DNA of 64,000 nucleotides from Halomonas almeriensis (lineage in GTDB: Bacteria > Pseudomonadota > Gammaproteobacteria > Pseudomonadales > Halomonadaceae). How positions within the stretch are numbered: position 1 is the stretch's first letter; every line of letters begins with the position of its first letter. Of the stretch, positions 12,012 through 21,644 are shown one piece after another. The stretch covers positions 124,001-188,000 of the forward strand of contig NZ_JAUFPO010000004.1 in NCBI RefSeq assembly GCF_030409235.1, written 5' to 3'. Position numbers and translations under genes: made by a program. Under the pieces are notes generated by a model. The model worked only from the letters and a program-made list of their open reading frames with translations. It was not told the origin of the DNA and did not search any database.

Positions 12012-12107
12012 CGCCACCTCCGGGTGGCGTGTCGCTTCCGGCCAAGTATCGGAAGCGAACGGTGATGGTCCGGCCTCGACTCCTGTGTCGAGTCTGCCAG
12101 GGCCATC
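12012..12107 (+). other. Three tandem hairpins between lpd and sucC
   Basis: The 138-nt gap holds three consecutive stems: CGCCACC/GGTGGCG at 12012-12029, CGCTTCCG/CGGAAGCG at 12033-12057, and a long bulged hairpin at 12064-12107. The last has an inner CTCGAC/GTCGAG stem and an outer GATGG/CCATC stem. None is followed by a T-run. They are more likely to affect processing, stability or partial termination ahead of sucCD than to end transcription. Confidence 0.5.
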
Positions 12108-12140
12108 GTTCGAGTCACATGCAACCAATGGCATGAATCG

Positions 12141-13306
<1,166 letters not shown>

Positions 13307-13307
<1 letters not shown>

Positions 13308-14179
13308 TGAGCATCCTCATCGACAAGAACACCAAGGTCATCTGTCAGGGTTTCACCGGTGGCCAGGGTACCTTCCATTCCGAACAGGCCATCGCTTACG
13401 GGACCCGCATGGTCGGTGGTGTGACGCCGGGTAAGGGTGGCCAGGAGCACCTGGGCCTGCCGGTATTCAACACCGTGGCGGAAGCCGTCGAGGCGACCGG
13501 TGCCGAAGCCAGCGTGATCTATGTGCCGGCGCCGTTCTGCAAGGACTCCATCCTCGAGGCCGCCAACGCCGGCATTAAGCTGATCGTCTGCATTACCGAA
13601 GGCATCCCGACGCTGGACATGCTCGACGTCAAGGTGAAGTGCGACGAGCTGGGTGCGCGCCTGATCGGCCCGAACTGCCCCGGTGTCATCACGCCGGATG
13701 AGTGCAAGATCGGCATCATGCCGGGCCATATTCACCAGGCCGGCAAGGTCGGCATCGTCTCGCGCTCCGGTACCCTGACCTATGAAGCGGTCAAACAGAC
13801 CACCGACCATGGCTTTGGTCAGTCGTCCTGTGTGGGCATTGGCGGCGACCCGATTCCGGGTTCCAACTTCATCGACATTCTGGCCGAATACGAGCAGGAT
13901 CCGTCCACCGAAGCCATCGTCATGATCGGCGAGATCGGCGGCACGGCCGAGGAAGAAGCGGCCGCCTTCATCAAGGACAATGTCACCAAGCCGGTAGTGG
14001 CTTACATCGCCGGTGTTACCGCACCTCCCGGCAAGCGCATGGGCCATGCCGGCGCGATCATCGCGGGTGGCAAGGGCACGGCCGATGAGAAGTTCGGCGC
14101 CCTGGAAGCGGCCGGTGTCAAGACCGTGCGCTCCCTGGCCGAGATCGGTGATGCCCTGAAGGAAGCGACCGGCTGGTAA
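13307..14179 (+). CDS. sucD: Succinyl-CoA synthetase alpha subunit
   Basis: CoA-binding and phospho-histidine subunit. The 290-aa protein has the N-terminal Rossmann CoA site ([14 protein letters not shown]) and the phosphorylated histidine in [29 protein letters not shown] matches the family. It is the last gene of the TCA operon, followed by a clear terminator. Confidence 0.97.
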
Positions 14180-14210
14180 GCTCGAACCGAGCATCCTGAC
14201 GCTGGACAAG

Positions 14211-14235
14211 AGGGCACCTCCGGGTGCCCTTTTTG
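14211..14235 (+). terminator. Rho-independent terminator of the sdh-suc cluster
   Basis: An AGGGCACC/GGGTGCCCT stem with a short loop runs straight into TTTTT, 31 nt after the sucD stop codon. Confidence 0.9.
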
Positions 14236-14278
14236 TTGCCGTTGTGGCGACCAGCGACGGGCTGATGGAAGGGCCAGC

Positions 14279-14395
14279 TCAAGCGGTGCGGGCAGCAGAC
14301 CAGCGGTATCGACCCTCGCGCTTGGCCTTCAGAAGGGCTTCATCGGCCCGCTTGATGATAGTGTCGAGGGCCTTGCCGGGCCCCTGCTGGCCCTG
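14279..14395 (-). pseudogene. C-terminal stub of a GGDEF (diguanylate cyclase) domain
   Basis: Reading leftward, about 40 codons between two in-frame stops end in LDTIIKRADEALLKAKREGR. This matches the RADxALYxAKxxGRN tail of GGDEF domains that make cyclic di-GMP. No GG(D/E)EF motif, start codon or ribosome site is present, and the frame closes with TAG just upstream. It is therefore a relic and not a functional gene. The remaining sequence of the 14180-14530 gap is the sucD terminator and the membrane-protein tail described separately. Confidence 0.65.
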
Positions 14396-14473
14396 TTTCA
14401 GCTACCTGCGGTGATGGCCATGGTGTGGTTCGCTGCCACGCTGTTGGCGCTCCACTGGGACCCGTTGCCCTGA
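14384..14473 (+). pseudogene. Possible 3' remnant of a membrane-protein gene
   Basis: An open frame without a start codon or ribosome site encodes a hydrophobic helix (LPAVMAMVWFAATLLALHW) and stops at 14473. An ATG overlaps that stop and opens a further 37-codon frame. The pattern resembles the end of one integral-membrane gene abutting another, now truncated. It could also be chance hydrophobicity in GC-rich DNA. No family is recognised. Confidence 0.25.
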
Positions 14474-14530
14474 TGAGTATTTGGAGTGGTCGGATCATGG
14501 CCGCCGGAGACGCCTGCAGCCTGATGCTGA

Positions 14531-15634
14531 TCATCGCCGGCGGGGTCGGCTGCAGGGGGGCGCATTCGCGCCGGCGTGCCGGGTAGGTGACCAAAGCTGC
14601 CGCAGCGACGCCATGAAGTTGGCGCCGCCGGATGAGCGGCGCCACCAGCGTCCCATCAAGACCATGAAAGACGGGGCACCGGCGATCAGATAGAGGTGGT
14701 AGGTCGTTAAGCGCCATACCACGATGGCCGCCGCCGCCTGGGTCGCCGGCATCATCGGCATCAGCAGGGCGCCGACTCCCAGCTCGGCGGCCCCAGCGCC
14801 GCCGGGTAGGACACTCATCTGGCTGGCCGCCATGGCCAGCATCTGGGTCAGGAAGGTCCAGGCCCAGTCCACCTCCTGCCCGATACCCAGAACCGCCAGG
14901 TAAAGCAGACTGTAGCGCAATAGCCAGTGAGCGGCGCACAAGCCCATGACGCCGCTCAGCCGCAATGGCGGCAGGGTCAGTGTTGCCGCCAGAGCGCGAC
15001 GACTACCGAGCAGCCGACGAGACAGCCAGCGTCGCCGCCTCGCGGAAAGCCGGCGCCATATCCAGCCGGGACGCCGACGCAACAGCCGGGGCAGTCGCAG
15101 CATGGTCAGCATGATGAGCGCCATCAGGCCGACCAGCCCCAGCATGGCCGTGGTCAGCAGTCCCTGGTGCGGCCAGTCGACATTGCCGCCCAGCGACATT
15201 CCCGCCAGTACAGCGAGCATCGCCACAAAGAACAGCATGTCACAGCCCTGATCGACGAGGAAGATCGCCGAGCCGCGAGACGGCGGTAAGCCGCGTCCGG
15301 CCAGTAACGCCAGCAGAGTGACGGCGCCTCCACTGCCGCCCGGTGTGGCGCAGAGTGCAAACTTGGAAGCCATCTCGATGCCCAGGGCGCCGCCCTGGCC
15401 GAGCCGACCAGCGCGACCGTCCAGCAATAGACGCAGGCGCAGCGCGTTAAGATTCCAGCAGGTCACCACCAGCACCAGCATCAGGCCCAGTACGTCCAGC
15501 GGGAAGCGCTCCAGTGCGCCGAGCAGCTGTCGTCCACCCAGCAACCAGGGCACGATCAGCGTCATGGACACGGCCAGGGCGAGCCATGCCCAGCGGGCCG
15601 AGGGAAGCCGCCTGGGGGCCGAGGCTTCAGCCAT
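14531..15634 (-). CDS. Lysylphosphatidylglycerol synthase-like / UPF0104 (YbhN-type) membrane protein
   Basis: A 367-aa polytopic protein of the YbhN/AglD/MprF-N family with seven to eight hydrophobic helices. Conserved segments include SKFALCATPGGSGGAVTL near residue 90 and QMSVLPGGAGAAELG near residue 280, the family's paired P-G-G-x-G motifs. Relatives flip or transfer lipid-linked groups; the substrate here is unknown. The ATG at 15634 overlaps the end of the upstream glycosyltransferase by 8 nt, which indicates translational coupling and a joint envelope-glycolipid role. The C-terminus is Arg/Pro-rich. Confidence 0.75.
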   Translation of the reverse strand: MAEASAPRRLPSARWAWLALAVSMTLIVPWLLGGRQLLGALERFPLDVLGLMLVLVVTCWNLNALRLRLLLDGRAGRLGQGGALGIEMASKFALCATPGGSGGAVTLLALLAGRGLPPSRGSAIFLVDQGCDMLFFVAMLAVLAGMSLGGNVDWPHQGLLTTAMLGLVGLMALIMLTMLRLPRLLRRRPGWIWRRLSARRRRWLSRRLLGSRRALAATLTLPPLRLSGVMGLCAAHWLLRYSLLYLAVLGIGQEVDWAWTFLTQMLAMAASQMSVLPGGAGAAELGVGALLMPMMPATQAAAAIVVWRLTTYHLYLIAGAPSFMVLMGRWWRRSSGGANFMASLRQLWSPTRHAGANAPPCSRPRRR

Positions 15635-16745
15635 GCCGAGATAACACCGTTTCGTCAGCCTGGCGTGACAGGCTAGTGTAATGCACGAGGAGGTCATCGA
15701 TGACGGCCTGCCAGCCGAAGCGTCGCTCGACATAGCGGCGGGCATGCCGGCCGCTGGCGGCCACGTCATTGAGGAAGAGCTCTTCCACGGCACGCGCCAT
15801 GTCGCCGGGGTCGAGGGGATTGCACAACATGCCGCCGCCCAGCGGCACATTCTCGACCAGGGCGCCGGCCCGGGCGCCGACCACCGGGGTGCCGCTGGCC
15901 ATGGCTTCCAGCGCGACCAGGCCAAAGGTTTCCCGGGTGCCCGCATGCAGCATGACATCGGCACTGGCCAGCGCCCGGGCGACCTCGTGACGATCGCAAC
16001 AGCGCGGCACGCTGACCACGTTGGCTGGCACGCGAGCCGGCATGCCGGGACCCATCAGCAGCAGTCGGTAGTCGCCGCCAAGGCGCTGCATGACCTCGAG
16101 CAGCAGATCGACATTCTTCTCGCGGGAATGTCGACCGGCAAAGACCAGCAAGCGGGTTGAGTCGGGCAGTTGGAGCGAGGCTCGCAGTCTCTCATCGGCG
16201 CGCTCGGGGTGAAAGGTATCCAGATCTACACCCAGCGACTGGACGCGCACATCCGGCACGCCCCAGGTCTCTAGGCGCTCGGCCATGGCCCGGCAGGGGG
16301 CCATCACGCTGTCGAATCGCCCGTAGAGGTCGGCCACATAGGCTTGGAGACGACGCTCGACGCTGCGGCCGAAGCGATCCCCCATCAGACGCGGCAGATC
16401 TGAATGATAGAAGCCGACCACCGGCACGCCCAGGCGTTGGCCGGCGTCGAGGGCCGACCAGGCGGTGACATAGGGGTCGCCGGCTTCGATCAGGTCGGGG
16501 GCCAGGCGCTCGATGGCATCCCGCCAGGGACGGCGTCGCAACGGAAACCGATAGCCCTGACCCAGCGGCAGGCGCGGGGCGGGCAGGGTATGGCAGTCGC
16601 CCAGGGCGTCGCGCTCGGCACCGGGGACCAGCAGGCTGGTGCGAACGTCAGGGGTGTCGGCGAGGCAACGGTGCTTGGCGCCCAGATAGGTACGCACGCC
16701 GCCACTGGCAGGGGCATGGAACATGGTCACGTCGACGAGGTGCAA
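15627..16745 (-). CDS. GT4-family glycosyltransferase
   Basis: A 372-aa retaining GT-B glycosyltransferase. The N-terminal domain opens with DVTMFHAPASGGVRTYLGAK, typical of the mannosyltransferase-like (MgtA/PimB-related) branch. The C-terminal nucleotide-sugar domain has SREKNVDLLLEVM and the E-x7-E motif in ETFGLVALEAMASGTPVVG. The start is a TTG with GGGAG about 6 nt upstream; no ATG gives a complete N-terminus. Acceptor and donor are unknown. Coupling to the downstream UPF0104 membrane protein points to synthesis and membrane handling of a glycolipid. Confidence 0.82.
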   Translation of the reverse strand: MHLVDVTMFHAPASGGVRTYLGAKHRCLADTPDVRTSLLVPGAERDALGDCHTLPAPRLPLGQGYRFPLRRRPWRDAIERLAPDLIEAGDPYVTAWSALDAGQRLGVPVVGFYHSDLPRLMGDRFGRSVERRLQAYVADLYGRFDSVMAPCRAMAERLETWGVPDVRVQSLGVDLDTFHPERADERLRASLQLPDSTRLLVFAGRHSREKNVDLLLEVMQRLGGDYRLLLMGPGMPARVPANVVSVPRCCDRHEVARALASADVMLHAGTRETFGLVALEAMASGTPVVGARAGALVENVPLGGGMLCNPLDPGDMARAVEELFLNDVAASGRHARRYVERRFGWQAVIDDLLVHYTSLSRQADETVLSRHG

Positions 16746-16828
16746 GAGGCGCTCCCGGTATCAGGATGATCGCCACCAGCTTAGGTCGGTACTACGACAG
16801 TTCGACGACAGTTTCGAGACCTGGAGAC

Positions 16829-16858
16829 GACAACGGCAGCCCGTGGGCTGCCGTTGTC
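16829..16858. terminator. 30-bp perfect palindrome downstream of rnb
   Basis: GACAACGGCAGCCC and its exact complement meet at a GT centre, giving a 14-bp stem. It lies about 25 nt beyond the rnb stop codon and about 85 nt upstream of the glycosyltransferase start. No T-run follows on either strand, so it may end rnb transcription inefficiently or protect the 3' end. Confidence 0.5.
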
Positions 16859-16882
16859 AATCGCGTCTCAAGGGCGCGAGAG

Positions 16883-18823
16883 TCAGTGCACTGGGCGGCC
16901 CACCAGCGAACGGGACTCTTCTCGCGCCTCGGTGAGCGCCACGCGAATGGCATCACCAAGCTTGAAGCGTTCCTCGCCCTCGATCTGGATGCGGCCTTCC
17001 TTGTCATCGATGACCACCTTGTCGCGATCGGTGTGCATCAACGGCGCCGGAATGAAGGCCGTGGCCCCGTTGGCGGTCAGCCGAACGCGCATGCCACCGC
17101 GGTTGATGGCGATGACCTCGGCGTCGAAGGCCTCGTCGGAGGCGGCGTAGGGGCTGAGGAAGCGCACATACAGCCAGTCCTTGACGTCGCGCTCGGCCAT
17201 GCGGTTGAGGCGACGACGCTCGGTCAACTGGTCGGTCAGTTCCAGGCTGGCTTCCGCCGGTGCCTGCTCGCCCTTGAGGACCCGCTTGATCAGACGGTGA
17301 TTGACCATGTCGCCGTACTTGCGGATCGGTGATGTCCAGGTGGCGTAGGCATCTAGGCCGAGACCGAAGTGCGGACCGGGGCGTGCCGACATGTTGGTAA
17401 AGCCCTGGAAACGGCGCAGGCGGGAATCCAGCCAGGCGTCATCGCGGGCTTCGAGCTCGCGCTTGAGTTCCTTGTAACGCGGCAGCTCGGTGAGGGCTTC
17501 CGTGGCCACTTCGATGTTCTGGTCGGCCAGGAAGTCCCGAGCCGATTCGGCTTTCTCGGGCTCGAAGGCGCGATGCACATTGAAGATGCCATGACCGACA
17601 TGCTGGGCCAGCAGGTCCGCGCAGCAGGCATTGGACGCAATCATCGACTCCTCGATCATGCGGTTGGCAATGCGTCTGTGCTCGGTGCGAATGTTCAGCA
17701 CATTGCCGGCGTCATCCAGATCGAAGACATAATCGGGACGATCCTTGAACACCAGGGCGTGCTCCTCGCGCCAGGCGCTGCGGGCCTCGGTCAGCTGCTG
17801 CAGGGCCTTCAGCTGTTCGCTGATGCCGGCCTCGGGCGCCCATTCGCCTTGGCCTTCCAGCCAGTCGGAGACGTTGTCGTAGGCGAGGCGAGCATGGGAG
17901 CGGACGGTGGCGGCAAAGAAACGATAGTCGCCCAAAGCACCATTCTCCTCGACCTCCAGCGCGCAGGCCAGAGCCGGTCGATCCTGGCCCTCCCAAAGCG
18001 AGCACAGATCATCGGCCAGATACTCGGGCAGCATGGTCACGTTCTGGCCGGGCAGGTAGACCGTGAAGGCTCGGGTCCGGGCCTCCAGGTCCACCCCATC
18101 GCCTTCCTGCACATAGGCAGTGGGGTCGGCAATGGCCACGGTCAGCCGCCAGCCACCGGCGTCGCGCGGCTCGATGTGCAGGGCATCATCCATGTCGCGG
18201 GTCTTGGCGTCATCGATGGTGAAGAAGGGCACCGCGGTCAGATCCTCGCGCTGCAGGCCTTCGTCCTGCATGGGCCATTCATCGCCCGCTTGCGGGCTGG
18301 CCTGTTCGAGTGCATGACGCGCCAGGGTGACCCGCCAGGGCACGGCCGGGTTGTCGTGCTTGGCGACCAGCTCGTCGATCTGGCTGAAGAAAGCACGATC
18401 ATCCGGGTTGAGCGGGTGTCGGATTAGCCGTGCCACGATCCAGTCACCCTCCACGAGGGAGGCCTCGTCCAGGGTATTCTTGACGCGGGCCTTGAGGGGC
18501 GTGTTCATCAAGGGGTGATCGGGGATCACCGCCAGGCGGCCGTCGCGCTTGCGCACGCGAGCGACGAATCGCTCCACACCTTGCTCGACCAGGGTGTCCG
18601 GCTCTACCGAGGTCTTGTCACCGTCCTCATGGACGACGGCCTTGACTCGGTCGCCATGCAGGACCTGCTTCATGGCGGGCGGCGGCACGAAATAGGAGGT
18701 GCCGTCCTCGGTCTCGAGAAAGCCGAAACCCCGCTCGGTGGCCTTGATCACGCCCTCGACTCGAGGGGTGTTGTCGCGGATCTGTTGCTTGAGCTGAGCA
18801 AGCGCCGAATTGTTCTGCAGCAT
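16883..18823 (-). CDS. rnb: Exoribonuclease II
   Basis: Processive 3'-5' hydrolysis of single-stranded RNA. The 646-aa protein (E. coli RNase II 644) begins MLQNNSALAQLKQQI, aligning with E. coli MFQDNPLLAQLKQQL. Cold-shock domains occupy about residues 15-150. The RNB catalytic domain has the metal-binding aspartates in DAKTRDMDDALHIE, and a C-terminal S1 domain lies near 560-640. The longer in-frame start at 18883 lies within the -35 element, so ATG 18823 is preferred despite a weak ribosome site. Confidence 0.95.
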   Translation of the reverse strand: MLQNNSALAQLKQQIRDNTPRVEGVIKATERGFGFLETEDGTSYFVPPPAMKQVLHGDRVKAVVHEDGDKTSVEPDTLVEQGVERFVARVRKRDGRLAVIPDHPLMNTPLKARVKNTLDEASLVEGDWIVARLIRHPLNPDDRAFFSQIDELVAKHDNPAVPWRVTLARHALEQASPQAGDEWPMQDEGLQREDLTAVPFFTIDDAKTRDMDDALHIEPRDAGGWRLTVAIADPTAYVQEGDGVDLEARTRAFTVYLPGQNVTMLPEYLADDLCSLWEGQDRPALACALEVEENGALGDYRFFAATVRSHARLAYDNVSDWLEGQGEWAPEAGISEQLKALQQLTEARSAWREEHALVFKDRPDYVFDLDDAGNVLNIRTEHRRIANRMIEESMIASNACCADLLAQHVGHGIFNVHRAFEPEKAESARDFLADQNIEVATEALTELPRYKELKRELEARDDAWLDSRLRRFQGFTNMSARPGPHFGLGLDAYATWTSPIRKYGDMVNHRLIKRVLKGEQAPAEASLELTDQLTERRRLNRMAERDVKDWLYVRFLSPYAASDEAFDAEVIAINRGGMRVRLTANGATAFIPAPLMHTDRDKVVIDDKEGRIQIEGEERFKLGDAIRVALTEAREESRSLVGRPVH

Positions 18824-18854
18824 GATAACGATCGAATGGCGGGATAGGGGGCTC

Positions 18855-18883
18855 ACTATACGGATTACATCGCGGCTCGCCAA
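18855..18883 (-). promoter_or_regulatory. Probable sigma70 promoter of rnb
   Basis: On the minus strand TTGGCG (18883-18878) and TATAGT (18860-18855) are 17 bp apart, about 32 nt upstream of the rnb ATG. Confidence 0.55.
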
Positions 18884-18966
18884 TCATGCCGGGCGTGATC
18901 CGCTCGAGATGCTGAAGGCGCCCGAGCGACGCTGCCGCCGTCGCTTCGATCGAGTGGATGACCTAT

Positions 18967-18992
18967 TTCTTAGTTTCGATTCTTAGTTTCGA
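18967..18992. repeat. Two tandem 13-bp repeats upstream of the nag remnant
   Basis: TTCTTAGTTTCGA occurs twice, head to tail and without mismatch, in a locally AT-richer stretch 85 bp before the truncated nagA start. It may be a leftover operator for the former nag operon. The rest of 18884-19076 shows nothing else recognisable. Confidence 0.6.
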
Positions 18993-19076
18993 ATATTGGT
19001 ACGACGATCACTCACTGCTTCACCGACTAATCTGACTTCATCGTCGAGCTGACGCGTTGAGGCGGCTGGAGACAGC

Positions 19077-19319
19077 ATGCGTTACGGCAATATTCTGAAC
19101 CCCGAGGGCTGGCGACTCGGCTGGCTGCACTGGCAGGACGGCCGCATAAGTCGAATCGACGGCGAAGCGGTCGATTCGCAGCACAACGATCTACCGCGCT
19201 TGCTGCCCGGGTTCATCGACCTGCACGTGCATGATGGAGGCGGCGCGGATGTCATGCAGGGCGGGACCGCCCTGACCACGGTGGCGCGCACGCATGTGCG
19301 TTTCGGTACCACCATCCTG
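19077..19319 (+). pseudogene. nagA: 5' fragment of nagA (N-acetylglucosamine-6-phosphate deacetylase)
   Basis: An ATG with GGAGA just upstream begins about 81 codons of amidohydrolase-like sequence. LLPGFIDLHVHDGGGADVMQ is the metal-binding H-x-H start of the NagA barrel, and ARTHVRFGTTILL follows. Homology then stops and the frame runs into nagE-derived sequence in another frame, so the roughly 300-residue remainder of the enzyme is missing. The promoter-proximal part and ribosome site are intact; the product would be non-functional. Confidence 0.75.
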
Positions 19320-19884
19320 CTACGAGTATCTGGCCTTTTCCGGTGGCCGGCGCTTCGTGCTGATTGCCACCGGGCTGGCCGCAGTCATGCTGGGCATTGT
19401 CTTCGGCTGGTTGTGGCCCACTATTCAGATGGGCATTGATAGCCTGGGTCACTGGCTGATCGAGGCGGGTGCTCTGGGTAAGTTCGTCTATGGGGCGCTC
19501 AATCGCCTCCTGATCGTGACCGGGCTGCACCATGTGTTGAACAGCTTTGTGTGGTTCGTGTTCGGCAGTTTCGAGGGCGCGACCGGAGATCTGAACCGGT
19601 TCTTCGCCGGTGATCCGAGTGCCGGCGGCTTCATGGCGGGCTTTTTTCCGGTGCTAATGTTCGGCCTGCCGGCGGCGGCCCTGGGCGGTACCGGTTATCT
19701 ACAGCGTATCGGTGCCTGCACCACCCGGCTGCGGGTTGAGCTCAAGGATCCCGCACGACTCGATGCCGAGCGGCTGGAAACCCTGGGCTGTCGAGGGTCG
19801 ATGACCATTGGCGACGATGTTCGGCACATGGTGGTGGAGTCCCGCGCCGGGCAGATTGCTGCCAGCCTGTCTGGCGGGGGCTGA
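19320..19884 (+). pseudogene. nagE: Internally deleted nagE (GlcNAc PTS EIICB) remnant
   Basis: The frame begins in the middle of the EIIC permease at YLAFSGGRRFVLIATGL. It continues through the substrate region LHHVLNSFVWFVFG and GDLNRFFAGDPSAGGFMAGF up to FGLPAAAL. It then jumps to the EIIB domain (ACTTRLRVELKDPARLDAERL), which keeps the phosphorylatable Cys, and ends with a stop at 19884. The EIIC N-terminus, its C-terminal half and the hinge are lost, so it cannot transport. An ATG-containing frame from 19294 spans it, but that start lies in nagA DNA. Two deletions best explain the structure. Confidence 0.75.
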
Positions 19885-19998
19885 TGCGTCGTCGGCCACG
19901 CAAGGCCGCTAGCGTGGACACGACTCGCCGGTCGCGCCGCCGCAGCGCCCTTCGGGGGCTGATAGACTGGCGTCTCACCCATGGCGCGAGGAGCTCGC

Positions 19999-20796
19999 AT
20001 GTCGCCCTATCTGATTGCCACGGACCTGGATGGCACCCTGCTGGGTGCCGACCATGCCCTGGCCGAGTTGACCATCGAGACACTGCGGACGCTGAACGCC
20101 CGCGGGCATTACATCGTGCTGGCGTCCGGGCGGCATTATCGCGATATCCTGGTGTTTCGTGACCAGCTGGGGATCGACGTCTTCATCATCAGCACCAACG
20201 GCGCCTACACCCATGCACCGGATGATCGGGTGCTCGATGCCTGTCATCTCCCTGCCGAGGTGGCCAGAACGCTGATTCGTCTGCCTCGGCCCGAGGGCAT
20301 ACGGCTCAACCTCTACTCCGCCGACGAGTGGCTGATCGATGCGCCAGCCCCGACGTTGCTGGCGCTGCATGCGCATACCGGTTTTGCCTATCGAGTGGCG
20401 GATCTGCACGCCCTGAGCGGCGACGACATCGGCAAGGTGTTGTATATCGGTGATGCCGGCGAGCTGAAGGCGCTGGAGCAAAGGGCGCAGGACCGTGCCG
20501 GCTCGCGGCTGCACCTCACCTATTCGCTGGACAATTCACTGGAGATCATGGCCGCCGGGGTCACCAAGGGCAGGGCACTGAATGCCCTGCTGGCGCAGCT
20601 GGGTATCCCGGCAGAACGCTGCCTGGCCTTCGGCGACAACCGCAACGACATCGAGATGCTCGCGCTGGCCGGCGAAGCCCATGCCATGGCCAATGCGCAT
20701 CCGGCGCTGATGGACGCCGTGCCCGGTGCCATGCGGATCGGTTCCCACGACCGGGCTGCGGTTGCCCGTCATCTAAGGGAACGCTTCGCCCTGTGA
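19999..20796 (+). CDS. Cof-type HAD-IIB family hydrolase (sugar phosphatase-like)
   Basis: A 265-aa haloacid-dehalogenase phosphatase of the Cof/YbiV/YidA type. Motif I is LIATDLDGTLLG (nucleophile Asp9), motif II lies in VLASGRHY, the motif III lysine is in VTKGRALNAL, and motif IV is GDNRNDIEML. A large C2 cap sits between motifs II and III. The ATG at 19999 was chosen because GAGGAG precedes it by 5 nt; an upstream in-frame ATG at 19981 lacks a ribosome site. Such enzymes dephosphorylate sugar phosphates or flavin/PLP-type substrates. Its place between the nag relics and sugar-uptake genes hints at a sugar phosphate. Confidence 0.85.
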   Translation: MSPYLIATDLDGTLLGADHALAELTIETLRTLNARGHYIVLASGRHYRDILVFRDQLGIDVFIISTNGAYTHAPDDRVLDACHLPAEVARTLIRLPRPEGIRLNLYSADEWLIDAPAPTLLALHAHTGFAYRVADLHALSGDDIGKVLYIGDAGELKALEQRAQDRAGSRLHLTYSLDNSLEIMAAGVTKGRALNALLAQLGIPAERCLAFGDNRNDIEMLALAGEAHAMANAHPALMDAVPGAMRIGSHDRAAVARHLRERFAL

Positions 20797-20915
20797 ATCC
20801 GGAAAAGAGGTGCCACCTTGGTGGTATCGTCAGTGACCCCACGCACGCCTAGAGTAGGTGGCATGGCCCTTGGCCAGGATGGGACGACTTCCCTGCAGAC
20901 GAGTGACTGCTAAAC

Positions 20916-21644
20916 ATGACGACCCCCGCCACCACCGTCTTCGTGGTCGATGATGACCCGGAGATCCGCGAACTGCTCGCCGACTACCTGACCCGGCACG
21001 GTTATCGTGCCCGGGTGGCCGAGGACGCCGCTGCCCTGCGTGCATTGCTTGCCGACGAGCAGCCGGATCTGCTGATTGTCGATCTCATGCTTCCCGGCGA
21101 TGACGGTTTCGCCATTTGCCGCGAAGTTCGGCGGGACAGTGAGGTTCCCCTGATCATGCTGACCGCCAGCCCCGACGAGACCGATCGGATCCTCGGCCTG
21201 GAGCTGGGGGCCGATGATTATGTCGCCAAGCCCTTCAATCCGCGTGAGCTGCTCGCCAGGGTCAAGGCGGTGCTGCGTCGCTGCCGGCCGCGTGATGGGG
21301 AGGCCGGCGGCTCGGGCATGACGCGCATCGTGGCGTTCGGCGGCTGGCAACTGGATCGTGTCACCCGCGAACTGATCGACAGGGAAGGCCAGCGTAGCGC
21401 GCTTTCCGGCGCCGATTTCGCCTTGTTGCAGGTCTTTCTCGAGCATGCCGAACAGGTGCTCTCGCGGGATACTCTGTTCGACCTGACCCGAGGCCGCCCG
21501 GCACCATCCCTGGACCGCTCCATCGATGTGCATGTCTGCCGCTTGCGTCGGCGGCTTGGCGAGGATGCCCAGCATTCGTCGTTGATCCGCACGGTGCGTG
21601 GCATGGGCTATGTGCTGGCCACGCGGGTGGATCCCGTCGCGTGA
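20916..21644 (+). CDS. OmpR-family response regulator
   Basis: A 242-aa two-component DNA-binding regulator. The receiver domain occupies about 1-120, with the acidic pocket VVDDDPE, phospho-acceptor Asp56 in LIVDLMLPGDDG, and the conserved Lys in AKPFNPRELL. A winged-helix output domain (about 140-238) ends with RLRRRLGED and RTVRGMGYVL. It overlaps the downstream histidine kinase by 4 nt. The AGE isomerase and sugar ABC importer follow, so a GltR/GtrR-like role controlling sugar transport is plausible. That role is inferred from position only. Confidence 0.92.
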   Translation: MTTPATTVFVVDDDPEIRELLADYLTRHGYRARVAEDAAALRALLADEQPDLLIVDLMLPGDDGFAICREVRRDSEVPLIMLTASPDETDRILGLELGADDYVAKPFNPRELLARVKAVLRRCRPRDGEAGGSGMTRIVAFGGWQLDRVTRELIDREGQRSALSGADFALLQVFLEHAEQVLSRDTLFDLTRGRPAPSLDRSIDVHVCRLRRRLGEDAQHSSLIRTVRGMGYVLATRVDPVA

